64,000 nt of DNA from Allobaculum stercoricanis DSM 13633 (GTDB taxonomy: Bacteria; Bacillota_I; Bacilli_A; Erysipelotrichales; Erysipelotrichaceae), in the NCBI RefSeq assembly GCF_000384195.1, contig NZ_KB913034.1:721479-785478 (forward strand). The letters run 5' to 3'. The notes under the pieces are model-generated. The model worked only from the letters and a program-made list of their open reading frames with translations. It did not search any database and was not told the origin of the DNA. Positions 1 to 6,983 of this stretch are shown here, piece after piece. A program made the translations under genes and the position numbers. How positions within the stretch are numbered: the first letter of the stretch is position 1; every line of letters begins with the position of its first letter.

Positions 1-2
1 AT

Positions 3-511
3 TTGGAAAGTGTGGATGGTGCATTTTTTCAATTAAGAAAGATTGAATCAATTCGAAATGTGCGAATCCATGAAAATGAGATTTTTGTCGAAAAAGGTGG
101 AACTTTTGGTTTACCAACTGAACTTGATGCGCCTGCAGAATATTTAGAACTCGGAGAATTGTTACAAGATTTAGATGCTGGTTTTTCTGAGACTCTTTTA
201 AACTGATTGACCGGACGGGGAAAAAGGATTCGGAAATTTATAAAAAGGCGAATGTGGATCGTAAGTTATTTTCGAAAATCCGGAATCATTTAGATTATCA
301 GCCTTCTAAACGAACGGCGCTTGCTTTTGCGTTTGCTTTAGAATTGGATTTGGAAGAAACGGAAGATTTTATTGGTAGAGCGGGGTATCGGCTTTCCCAC
401 AGCAATAAGTTTGATGTCATTATTGAATACTTTCTGGTCAACAAAAACTACAATGTGTTTGAATTGAACGAAGTGTTGTTTGCGTTTGATCAACCTTTAA
501 TTGGTGCTTAA
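3..511 (+). pseudogene. C-terminal part of an unrecognised protein, interrupted by a -1 frameshift
   Basis: The reading frame enters from the left edge, runs to a TGA at 204-206, and continues in the -1 frame from about 200 to the stop at 509-511. Joined, the product ends in a helical domain containing NVDRKLFSKIRN and KRTALAFAFALELDLEETEDF and finishing FAFDQPLIGA. From memory this resembles the C-terminal extension of some Bacillota macro-domain or regulatory proteins; I cannot verify that. The break lies exactly on T TTA AAC TGA, so it is either a one-base deletion from an A run or a programmed -1 frameshift. The 5' part is outside the window. A hairpin (515-531) and a strong terminator follow. 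Confidence 0.6.
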
Positions 512-538
512 AATGTCGCTTTTGAAGCGACCATTGAT

Positions 539-588
539 CCTCTTGTTTCTTATCATGGAATCACGATAAGAAACAAGAGGGTTTTTTA
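539..588 (+). terminator. Rho-independent terminator with a perfect 16-bp stem
   Basis: Arms 539-554 and 565-580 are perfectly complementary around a 10-nt loop and are followed by GTTTTTT. The GAGGG at the base of the right arm is also the only plausible Shine-Dalgarno for the ATG at 590, so the hairpin would both end upstream transcription and hide that site. Confidence 0.85.
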
Positions 589-589
589 C

Positions 590-1111
590 ATGATTGAAGT
601 TGTATTTATTTTGGATCGAAGTGGTTCGATGTCAGGATTAGACCCTGTTCCGATTGGTAGCTATCGTGGTTTCCAAATGTCGCTGACTTTGGAGGACTTC
701 GGGCGCGATTATGTTCTGACGCTCAAGGGTCAAATGACCCATCGTGTAACGCTGGGCAAAGACCCTCGCGGCAACCTGACGAGAATTGACAATGCCTTAA
801 ACGGCATGGCTGATCGGCTCACAGCAGTCAAGGGAAAGCTCGACAGCCTGTATGCGCAGATGGAAACTGCAAAGGCCGAGCTTGGTAAGCCGTTCCCACA
901 GGAGGAAGAACTTCGCACAAAGTCTGCAAGACTGGCAGAGCTGAATATCGCTCTGAACATCGACGATAAGACACCGCTTGAAGCAATGGCAGAAGAAGCT
1001 CCGAGAGCTGAAATTGCCAAATCTGCAAAACCGTCTGTTCTGCAGAAACTCCATTCCTATGGAGCGCAGAGCAAGACAGAACCGAAAAAATCTATTGAGG
1101 AGGTACGCTGA
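590..1111 (+). CDS. Chimeric ORF: VWA-domain N-terminus fused to the tail of a conjugative-element helicase/methylase-type protein
   Basis: Residues 1-17 (MIEVVFILDRSGSMSGL) are the first strand and MIDAS motif (DxSxS) of a von Willebrand factor A domain. From about residue 18 onward the sequence (PIGSYRGF, TLKGQMTH, GNLTRIDNALNG, KSARLAELN) matches the C-terminal region of the very large SNF2/DNA-methylase-like proteins of Clostridia conjugative elements. The switch, near 640-650, coincides with a rise in GC content. The rest of the VWA domain is absent from the window, so neither parent function is expected. The product ends with a KPSVLQKL motif shared with the next two proteins. Two bases separate it from the next gene. 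Confidence 0.75.
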   Translation: MIEVVFILDRSGSMSGLDPVPIGSYRGFQMSLTLEDFGRDYVLTLKGQMTHRVTLGKDPRGNLTRIDNALNGMADRLTAVKGKLDSLYAQMETAKAELGKPFPQEEELRTKSARLAELNIALNIDDKTPLEAMAEEAPRAEIAKSAKPSVLQKLHSYGAQSKTEPKKSIEEVR

Positions 1112-1113
1112 TT

Positions 1114-1599
1114 ATGGACAACGAAAAGATTACTGTTCTCGTAGTTGAACCGGAGAAAAATCCCTATGCGAAAGAGATTTCGTCGGGGCTTTCTACTTTG
1201 CAGCATGAGGTAGGCGGCTATATTCAAGCCGTCTATCCTTATGAGGAGCTTGTGTCAATCATCTGTGATGAAGAAGCGAAACTTAAAGGAAGCGAACTGA
1301 ACCGAGTGCTCCGTGATGAGGACGGACAAATCTATGATGTGGTGGCAGGAACCTTTCTTATCGTGGGATTGGGCGAGGAGGATTTTACCTCGCTCACTCC
1401 CGAACACATGAAGCAGTTCAAGGAAAAATTCAATACGCCCGAAATGTTCATGCGGCTGAATGGCAAGCTCGTCGTACTGCCAATGGAGACCGAAAGAGCC
1501 AAAGCAAAGAAGCCCTCTGTGCTGCAGAAGCTCAATGATATGAAAGGCACGGATGCTCCCACGGGTGCAAAGAAACCCCATGCCAAGGAGGAACGCTGA
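1114..1599 (+). CDS. DUF3846-type conjugative-element protein
   Basis: This 161-aa soluble protein starts ITVLVVEPEKNPY and contains EVGGYIQAVYPYEE and DVVAGTFLIVGLGEEDF, typical of the DUF3846 family found in conjugative and mobilisable elements of Bacillota. Its biochemical role is unknown. The start follows a GAGG ribosome site at the end of the preceding ORF, and its TGA overlaps the ATG of the next gene, so the genes are translationally coupled. Near the C-terminus it carries KPSVLQKL (1510-1533). Base composition is richer in GC than the chromosomal genes after 14 kb, consistent with horizontal origin. Confidence 0.8.
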   Translation: MDNEKITVLVVEPEKNPYAKEISSGLSTLQHEVGGYIQAVYPYEELVSIICDEEAKLKGSELNRVLRDEDGQIYDVVAGTFLIVGLGEEDFTSLTPEHMKQFKEKFNTPEMFMRLNGKLVVLPMETERAKAKKPSVLQKLNDMKGTDAPTGAKKPHAKEER

Positions 1600-2396
1600 T
1601 GACCAATGAAGAACTGAATACCAAGCTTTATGAAAAGCTCTTTGCCGAACAGGAAAATTTCAAAGGGTGGCTGCTCACGCAGCCGCCTGAAGAAATCCTC
1701 AACCATGCTTACGAATACACCATCCGAGAGGATATTCTGATTTCGATGGAATATAATGACCTCACGGATGAACAAGCCTCTGCTTTGCTTCAATCTCCAT
1801 CACCCCTGGCTGACATTTTCAAGGATTTTGAAAAAATCGAGGGAGACCAAATGGAGAAAGTTCGGGGCTGCATCGAAAACCGAGCAGACAAAGAAATCGA
1901 AAAACAGCGTGAAGCTCTGCGTAATCTGCCGGTGTATCTCGCCTCTGCGACATTTGCCAGAGAGAACGGCGAGCTGGATGTTTACCGTGCTTCCCATCGT
2001 GCGAACATGGATTGCAAGAGTGCTATCGAGGATGCAATCTCACGGCACTATGCCGACAACCGACTGGATACCTCAGCTTGTGTCCAGGAAGTATCTGACC
2101 GCTTCGGCATGGAGCGTATTGCCTTTGTGCTTGCGAGTACCGTACAGACCAAAGATTGGGATGGGCGGATCTCCGACAGCAACAAGGAATGGGCAAAAGG
2201 TTTTCCTGCTCTTGGCAAACACGAGTATGTTTGCTCTCAGGCTCACCCTGGTCTTATCAATCTGTTCGTCAATCGGTTCAGAAAAGAACAGGAGCTTGCC
2301 GCACAGAAAAAGCCGTCCGTACTCCAAAAGCTGAATGAGGAAAAAGCAGAATTGCCGAAAAAGTCTCCGGTCAAAACAAAGGAGGCTGAGCTGTAA
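1599..2396 (+). CDS. DUF3848/DUF3849 conjugative-element protein
   Basis: This 265-aa protein has an N-terminal DUF3848-like half (LYEKLFAEQENF, EILNHAYEYTIREDIL, ASALLQSPSPLADIF) and a C-terminal DUF3849-like half (YLASATFARENGELDVYR, DWDGRISDSNKEWAKGFP, AHPGLINLFVNRFR). Both families occur beside helicase/methylase and relaxosome genes in Clostridia elements; their function is unknown. The start overlaps the preceding stop (ATGA), and the stop (TAA) abuts the mobC start. The C-terminus again carries KPSVLQKL (2310-2333). Confidence 0.8.
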   Translation: MTNEELNTKLYEKLFAEQENFKGWLLTQPPEEILNHAYEYTIREDILISMEYNDLTDEQASALLQSPSPLADIFKDFEKIEGDQMEKVRGCIENRADKEIEKQREALRNLPVYLASATFARENGELDVYRASHRANMDCKSAIEDAISRHYADNRLDTSACVQEVSDRFGMERIAFVLASTVQTKDWDGRISDSNKEWAKGFPALGKHEYVCSQAHPGLINLFVNRFRKEQELAAQKKPSVLQKLNEEKAELPKKSPVKTKEAEL

Positions 2397-2735
2397 ATGG
2401 CAAATCGCAATCGCCCTATTCAAGTCAAATTTCGTGTCACGCCGGAAGAACGCTTGCTCATTGACAAGCGAATGGAACAAGCTGGCACCATGAACATGGC
2501 GGCGTATCTTCGCAAAATGGCAATCGACGGATATGTGGTAAAACTGGAATTGCCGGAACTTCGTGATATGATTTCCTTGCTCCGCCGAACCAGCAACAAC
2601 TTCAATCAAATCGCTCGCAGAGTAAACTCTACCGACCGTATCTATGCCGAGGATATTCACGATATGAAAGGCATGCTTGAACAGATTTGGGAGACTGACA
2701 ACCGGATTCTTGAAAAGCTCGCCGCCATCGACTGA
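2397..2735 (+). CDS. mobC: MobC-type relaxosome accessory protein
   Basis: This 112-aa protein starts with a beta strand and helix typical of ribbon-helix-helix DNA-binding relaxosome proteins (IQVKFRVTPEERLLIDKRM, NMAAYLRKMAIDG). The C-terminal helical MobC segment follows (LRRTSNNFNQIARRVN, GMLEQIWETDNRILEKL). MobC family proteins help the relaxase open DNA at oriT. The gene is fused head to tail with the DUF3849 gene. The insertion sequence at 2779-4366 separates it from the rest of the mobilisation module, whose relaxase lies at 4783-6180. Confidence 0.85.
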   Translation: MANRNRPIQVKFRVTPEERLLIDKRMEQAGTMNMAAYLRKMAIDGYVVKLELPELRDMISLLRRTSNNFNQIARRVNSTDRIYAEDIHDMKGMLEQIWETDNRILEKLAAID

Positions 2736-2770
2736 GCCGTGGCATCCTTGCTGATATTCCCAAATCACGG

Positions 2771-2778
2771 TAAAATAT
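2771..2778. repeat. 8-bp target-site duplication, left copy (TAAAATAT)
   Basis: TAAAATAT lies immediately outside the left end of the insertion sequence, and an identical TAAAATAT lies at 4367-4374 immediately outside its right end. An 8-bp duplication is the size expected for ISL3-family transposition, so this pair fixes the element boundaries. Confidence 0.9.
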
Positions 2779-2813
2779 GGCTCTATGGAAAATCGTGTGG
2801 GATCATCTATGAA

Positions 2814-4193
2814 TCAAGCTGATCGATAACGACTCATGTCGATTAATTTCAAGAAGAAATATTCGTCATCTCGAAAACCATAAGACATTCTTCGAACCGT
2901 TTTGATTCTATTATTGATCCCTTCTATTTTGCCATTAGACAAGCGTAGAATCGCATGACTAATCAATCCATTCCAGTGTTTGAGGATTAAGTTAGAGAAC
3001 CATTTAAAATGTTCATTCTTTGTCGCATTACAGATTTCTACAATATGCGTAAGATGATTTGCCATTGTATTTTCGTCACTTGTCGCATATGCCTCTTTTA
3101 GTTCTTCTTTAATGAGATCTATGGCGAAAAACAGTTCGTTCTCTTTCAATAGTTGTTTATATTTCTTCATTAACCCGCCTTTGCGAATTTTTGGTTCTTT
3201 TCGAAATAGGACATGACCAGAATCAAGAAGAGTTCCTTGACTCGCTAACGCATCCTTCCTTTCAAGTGTTTCTGGAGAGGATAGAAGAATATATCGGGTT
3301 TGTTTTAATGAACGAGCCTTACAAAGATTACCTTCTTCTATTAGGCGGCGCTGCTCGTCTTTTCTAACCATAGAAATGACCTTGTCATTAAAGTTTTTGA
3401 TCAAATGAAAACGATCATACACAACCTGGATCCAAGGACATTTTTCATGGAATGCAGAGTAGAAATAGGCATTCATATCACAGCTCACTGCTTTAACGTG
3501 GCGCATCCAGTTGTATCCTACATGGTTGATAAAATCGTATACAATCTGTTTTTTCTTGCCAAAAGCGATCCATAGAATGTGTCCTGTATCCAAATCGATA
3601 ATATGAGTGGCATATTGATGGTGGTTATGAAGTTTAAATTCATCGATACCTAGATAACGAGAATACTCAATAGGTTTTTTGAGTTTACGATGAGAGTCAA
3701 CCTCTACCGTGTAGAGCTTTGAAAGACGATCTTTATCAATCGCTTTTACAGTATGCGGATCTACTCCACAGATCTGTGCGATCTTTTTAAGCGATAAATC
3801 GTGTCGTTCAAGATGATAGGTGATCTGTTTATATAGATCAGTGGTCATTCTATGATTGGGGCATTCATAAGGGATCTGCTGCACATGGGTTTTATGGCAT
3901 TTTGGGCATTTGAATCGAGTAACCTTCACAAAAATTCTGCAAGTTGAATTTCCCTTGGATTCATGCTTGAGTACTCGAGTGATTTGACCATGAACATGCA
4001 TAGTTGTTTTGCAACAAGGACAAACAGAATCTTCTGGAGTAATGAATTGTTCACCATAAATATGATAAAAAAGTTGTCCGGAATCGCTGACGATTAGATC
4101 AGTTGTTTGATTGATGAATCCAGTCAGTGATTCAGGATAAACAATAGCTCCAGGAATAGTTTGACTGATGGTCACAGAACAGTTAGTATGCAT
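2814..4193 (-). CDS. ISL3-family transposase, copy 1
   Basis: The 459-aa transposase has an N-terminal zinc finger (CPCCKTTMHVHG, CPKCHK), a helix-turn-helix region (LSLKKIAQICGVDPHTVKAID) and a DDE-type catalytic region (YLGIDEFKLHNHHQYA, AVSCDMNAYF, VYDRFHLIKNFND, LSNGKIEGINNRIK). The frame is intact and of normal family length. It differs from copy 2 (12634-14013) at only about six residues: D/N, H/R, I/T, V/T, I/M and E/G. The start follows an AAGGAGATC ribosome site. It probably acts in cis on the flanking inverted repeats. Confidence 0.95.
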   Translation of the reverse strand: MHTNCSVTISQTIPGAIVYPESLTGFINQTTDLIVSDSGQLFYHIYGEQFITPEDSVCPCCKTTMHVHGQITRVLKHESKGNSTCRIFVKVTRFKCPKCHKTHVQQIPYECPNHRMTTDLYKQITYHLERHDLSLKKIAQICGVDPHTVKAIDKDRLSKLYTVEVDSHRKLKKPIEYSRYLGIDEFKLHNHHQYATHIIDLDTGHILWIAFGKKKQIVYDFINHVGYNWMRHVKAVSCDMNAYFYSAFHEKCPWIQVVYDRFHLIKNFNDKVISMVRKDEQRRLIEEGNLCKARSLKQTRYILLSSPETLERKDALASQGTLLDSGHVLFRKEPKIRKGGLMKKYKQLLKENELFFAIDLIKEELKEAYATSDENTMANHLTHIVEICNATKNEHFKWFSNLILKHWNGLISHAILRLSNGKIEGINNRIKTVRRMSYGFRDDEYFFLKLIDMSRYRSA

Positions 4194-4266
4194 ATGAGAT
4201 CTCCTTAAGTTGTTTTGTGGTTATTACAATTTTAAAGAGATCTCTTTTCTTTTGTGAAAAAAGAGA

Positions 4267-4366
4267 TTTAAAATTTTAATCCAAAAGACAAATCCCACAC
4301 AGTTTTACTTAGAACCTTTAAATTTTTAATCCAAAATACAAATCCCACACAGTTTTACTTAGAACC
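4267..4366. repeat. Tandem duplication of the 50-bp terminal repeat of the insertion sequence
   Basis: The units at 4267-4316 and 4317-4366 are each 50 bp and differ at two positions. Each contains a complete GGTTC-type terminal inverted repeat. The 8-bp target duplication lies outside the second unit, so the outer repeat marks the inserted end. Confidence 0.9.
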
Positions 4367-4374
4367 TAAAATAT
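4367..4374. repeat. 8-bp target-site duplication, right copy (TAAAATAT)
   Basis: This is identical to 2771-2778 and directly abuts the outer terminal repeat of insertion sequence copy 1. Confidence 0.9.
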
Positions 4375-4399
4375 TGTCAGAAAGAAGGAGGGATTTTCG

Positions 4400-4690
4400 A
4401 TGAAGTTCATTTTGAAGATATTGTTTGCGCCTGTAATTGCTATCCTTGCTGTCATCATCTGGCTGAGCGCATTAACGCTGAAATTGTCCGCTTGGGTATT
4501 TGGCATCGTCAGTACAATTCTTGGTGTCCTCGGTTTGGCGGTTCTCCTGCTCGATAGCTTTATCAACGGTATCACCATTTTGGTATTTGCATTTCTCGTA
4601 AGTCCCGTTGGATTGCCGATGGTGGCTGCGTGGACGATTGGGCAGATGCAGAGATTCCGCTACTTCGTGCAGGATGCAGTTTACGGATAA
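4400..4690 (+). CDS. CD1845-like small membrane protein of conjugative elements
   Basis: This 96-aa protein consists mostly of two or three hydrophobic helices (residues 3-25, 30-52, 55-75). It begins MKFILKILFAPVIAILAV and ends in the polar segment TIGQMQRFRYFVQDAVYG. Proteins of this type, named after CD1845, usually sit between mobC and the relaxase gene in Clostridia elements; their role in transfer is unknown. The ribosome site AGAAGGAGGG precedes the start. Insertion sequence copy 1 has separated it from mobC. Confidence 0.75.
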   Translation: MKFILKILFAPVIAILAVIIWLSALTLKLSAWVFGIVSTILGVLGLAVLLLDSFINGITILVFAFLVSPVGLPMVAAWTIGQMQRFRYFVQDAVYG

Positions 4691-4726
4691 TTTCACTTCT
4701 ATGCAAATTGCAGAGAAGTGAAAATG

Positions 4727-4760
4727 AGACGAGTATGGCTTCGGCTGTGCTCGTCTTTTT
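4727..4760 (+). terminator. UUCG-loop terminator upstream of the relaxase
   Basis: A 13-bp stem (4727-4739 with 4744-4756, three G-U pairs) closes a TTCG loop and is followed by TTTTT. It ends just before the relaxase ribosome binding site, so relaxase expression may be attenuated or depend on read-through. A second hairpin lies upstream (TTTCACTTCT with AGAAGTGAAA, about 4691-4722). Confidence 0.7.
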
Positions 4761-4782
4761 ACATAGAAGGAGGTGAACGACC

Positions 4783-6180
4783 ATAGCAATCACACGCATT
4801 ATTCCCATGCACATCAACAAGGGCAAGACCATCGCTCAATGTATTACTGATAGAACGGACTACGCCATAAACCCTGATAAGACAAACAATGGAGAACTGA
4901 TTTCTTGCTATGCCTGCGATTATCGCTCAATAGATGCAGAGTTCGCTTTGGCAAAGAGACAGTACCGCCACTTCACCGGCAAAGAGGAAAAGAACGATGT
5001 TATCGCTTACCAAGTTCGTCAATCCTTCAAACCCGGCGAGGTTACACCGGAGGAAGCAAATCAAATTGGCTATGACTTCGCTTCTCGTTTTCTCAAAGGA
5101 AAACACGCTTTCATCGTTTGCACTCATATCGACAAAGCCCATATTCACAATCACATCATTTGGAACTCCACCACGTTGGATTGTAAACGGAAGTTCCGAA
5201 ATTTCTATGGCTCGGCAAGAGCTGTAGCACGGCTCAGCGATCTGATCTGTACTGAGCACCAATTATCTGTTATCCAAATTCCGCAGAGGGGCGGAACTTC
5301 CTATAGCAAGTGGAAAGGATTTAGGGGAAAACCTTCTCACCGTGAAGCTCTGCGAATTGCCATTGATGAAGCTCTGGAGCAAAAGCCGCACGACTTTGAT
5401 GCGTTTCTCGCTCTGCTTGAAGAAGCAGGCTACAGAGCAAAACAAGGAAAGAATATCGCTTTCGATCACGATGGGTTTAAGCAAAAAATCTGTATGCACT
5501 CCCTGGGCAAAGAATACGACGAAGACGCTATCCGAGCCATCATCAAAGGGCAGAAAATTCATCAGCCCAAGAAGCGCAGAATGGTGTGGGATGCAAACAG
5601 ACCTCAAACCATCATTGATATACAAGCCAAACTTGCCGCTGGTAAGGGTGAAGGCTATCGTCGTTGGGCGACGGTCGAGAACCTAAAGCGAATGGCCAAA
5701 ACCAAGCTCTATATGGATGAGCACGGTTTCAGCTATGAAGCAATGTCAGACCGCAAGGCAGAATTGTCGGCAAAAGAAAAAGAGCTTTCTGCGAAAATCA
5801 CAGAAGCTCAAAATCGTATTGCCGAGATAAACGTACTAAAGACCCATATCGTAAATTACTCCAAGACGAGGGATGTGTATGTTACCTACCGGAAGTCCGG
5901 TTACTCTAAAAAGTATTTGGAGGAACACGAGGCAGACATCATCATCCACAAAGCTGCGAAAAAGGCTTTTGATGAATTGGGCGTGAAGAAGCTCCCAACC
6001 GTCAAGAGCCTGCAAGTGGAATTTGCCGAACAACTCACAGCAAAAAAAGAAGCGTATGCCGAACTTAAAAAGGTTCGTGATGAGCTTCGAGACCTTGCAG
6101 TACACACGGCAAATTACGAAGAATTGCGTGATCTTGAGGAACGAGAGAAACGCAAAGAGAAAGAGCACGGTCGTGAATGA
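4783..6180 (+). CDS. Relaxase/mobilisation nuclease, apparent ATA start
   Basis: This is a MobP-like relaxase of the relaxase/mobilisation nuclease family, about 465 aa, which would nick oriT and stay covalently bound to DNA. The metal-binding histidine triad is visible in the segment VCTHIDKAHIHNHIIWNS. The C-terminal 150 residues are lysine/glutamate-rich and probably coiled coil. Family members start MAITRIIPMHINKGKT. Here the matching codons read ATA GCA ATC ACA CGC, with the ATA 9 nt after GGAGG, so an ATG has become ATA. The next ATG (4807) is about 33 nt from that ribosome site. No secretion genes accompany it, so transfer would need a helper element. Confidence 0.85.
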   Translation: MAITRIIPMHINKGKTIAQCITDRTDYAINPDKTNNGELISCYACDYRSIDAEFALAKRQYRHFTGKEEKNDVIAYQVRQSFKPGEVTPEEANQIGYDFASRFLKGKHAFIVCTHIDKAHIHNHIIWNSTTLDCKRKFRNFYGSARAVARLSDLICTEHQLSVIQIPQRGGTSYSKWKGFRGKPSHREALRIAIDEALEQKPHDFDAFLALLEEAGYRAKQGKNIAFDHDGFKQKICMHSLGKEYDEDAIRAIIKGQKIHQPKKRRMVWDANRPQTIIDIQAKLAAGKGEGYRRWATVENLKRMAKTKLYMDEHGFSYEAMSDRKAELSAKEKELSAKITEAQNRIAEINVLKTHIVNYSKTRDVYVTYRKSGYSKKYLEEHEADIIIHKAAKKAFDELGVKKLPTVKSLQVEFAEQLTAKKEAYAELKKVRDELRDLAVHTANYEELRDLEEREKRKEKEHGRE

Positions 6181-6193
6181 CCGTGCTCAATTT
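6163..6193 (+). terminator. Hairpin overlapping the relaxase stop codon
   Basis: Perfect 10-bp arms GAGCACGGTC (6163-6172) and GACCGTGCTC (6179-6188) enclose GTGAAT, with the TGA stop of the relaxase at the start of the right arm. Only AATTTA follows, so termination may be weak. Confidence 0.55.
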
Positions 6194-6265
6194 AGCGTCG
6201 GAACGATGCGTAGCCACAGATGAAATCTGTGTTAAAGGGGTTCGGGGATGTTTCCCAGACAAGCG

Positions 6266-6301
6266 ATTTATAAGCTCCTGCTTCGGCAGGGGCTTATAAA
6301 T
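6266..6301. other. 16-bp stem with UUCG tetraloop, unknown function
   Basis: The arms 6266-6281 and 6286-6301 pair over 16 bp (one G-U) around TTCG. There is no real T run in either direction, so it is not a standard terminator. It lies in the 180-bp gap between the convergent relaxase and HEPN-like genes and could be an element-borne structural RNA, a transfer-related site or a weak bidirectional terminator. Confidence 0.6.
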
Positions 6302-6361
6302 TTTGCACGAGTGGGTACCGCCGAGCACTGCTTGCTACAGATGTTTCCCTTTGTTCATACG

Positions 6362-6982
6362 TCATTGGATTTTGAATTTCGACCTAATCGCCGACTTTTT
6401 TATTTCTCTAATTGTTGCATCCAACTGGCGAGCCGCTACATATCCGTTTTCAACCATTGGAAGCAGTTCTGCAACAACGGCACCGGGGTCCTTGTTAAAC
6501 AGCGAGTGGGTCAACTGATTGCGTTTATCTCGCCACTCTGTCTCCAAGTAGTTTAACGCTTTGTTGAATTCCAAGTTATCTGCTACGGGTTGCAAAGCTT
6601 TAACCAGGGCTTTTTGATAATCTGATAAATCCTCGTGGTCTTTCTTGCACCAAATCAAAAGTTCTTTGATGCGAGTAAGTTTCCCCGAAAGAGTATCAAA
6701 CTTGTACTTAGCGTTAGGCTGCTCCATTACCAAGACATCACGAATTTCTTTTTTGATTTTCTTTGTTCCCGTAACCAAAGATCGTTTTTTCTCGGAAGTA
6801 AAGCCTATGTAATAAAGAAATGAAGATGTTCTGTCTTCAATCATAGCATAGAGAATCCAAATACATTCAAGGTAAAACTCTGAGGCTTTTGCTTTGTTGT
6901 ATCGTTTGAAATTCTCTTTGTACGAAAGCCCTTTTTCTTGGTTGTCAGCTACCTTTTGTATCGGGTATTTAGCAGTAGCCAT
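6362..6982 (-). CDS. Unknown 206-aa protein with an HEPN-like RX4H motif
   Basis: The ATG at 6982 follows the stop of the upstream gene after one base (TGA C ATG); longer versions would only overlap that gene. The protein is helical and soluble. It contains ECIWILYAMIEDRTSSFLYY (about 39-58) and, near the C-terminus, EWRDKRNQLTHSLF, in which R154-N-Q-L-T-H159 fits the RX4-6H signature of HEPN ribonucleases. The acidic pair E49-D50 lies in an earlier helix, as in some HEPN folds. The family assignment is inference from motif and helical pattern only. It is the last gene of the TIR/SPFH cluster and would be its candidate RNase effector. Confidence 0.6.
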   Translation of the reverse strand: MATAKYPIQKVADNQEKGLSYKENFKRYNKAKASEFYLECIWILYAMIEDRTSSFLYYIGFTSEKKRSLVTGTKKIKKEIRDVLVMEQPNAKYKFDTLSGKLTRIKELLIWCKKDHEDLSDYQKALVKALQPVADNLEFNKALNYLETEWRDKRNQLTHSLFNKDPGAVVAELLPMVENGYVAARQLDATIREIKKSAIRSKFKIQ

Positions 6983-6983
6983 G

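Larger units (their letters stand above)
2779..4366 (-). mobile_element. ISL3-family insertion sequence, copy 1, with one end duplicated
   Basis: The terminal inverted repeats are imperfect: GGCTCTATGGAAAATCGTG at 2779 against GGTTCTAAGTAAAACTGTG read inward from 4366. The flanks are a perfect 8-bp duplication. The element is 1588 bp because the GGTTC end is present twice in tandem (4267-4316 and 4317-4366); without the extra 50 bp it would be 1538 bp, the exact length of copy 2. It interrupts the interval between mobC and the CD1845-like gene and carries one intact transposase. Confidence 0.92.

Noticed and set aside
2073..2768. Long antisense ORF over the DUF3849 and mobC genes
   Set aside because: It mirrors two well-supported genes, has no ribosome site and resembles no family.
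4691..4782. oriT of the element
   Set aside because: The location is plausible and two hairpins are present, but I cannot identify a nic site or a known oriT consensus.
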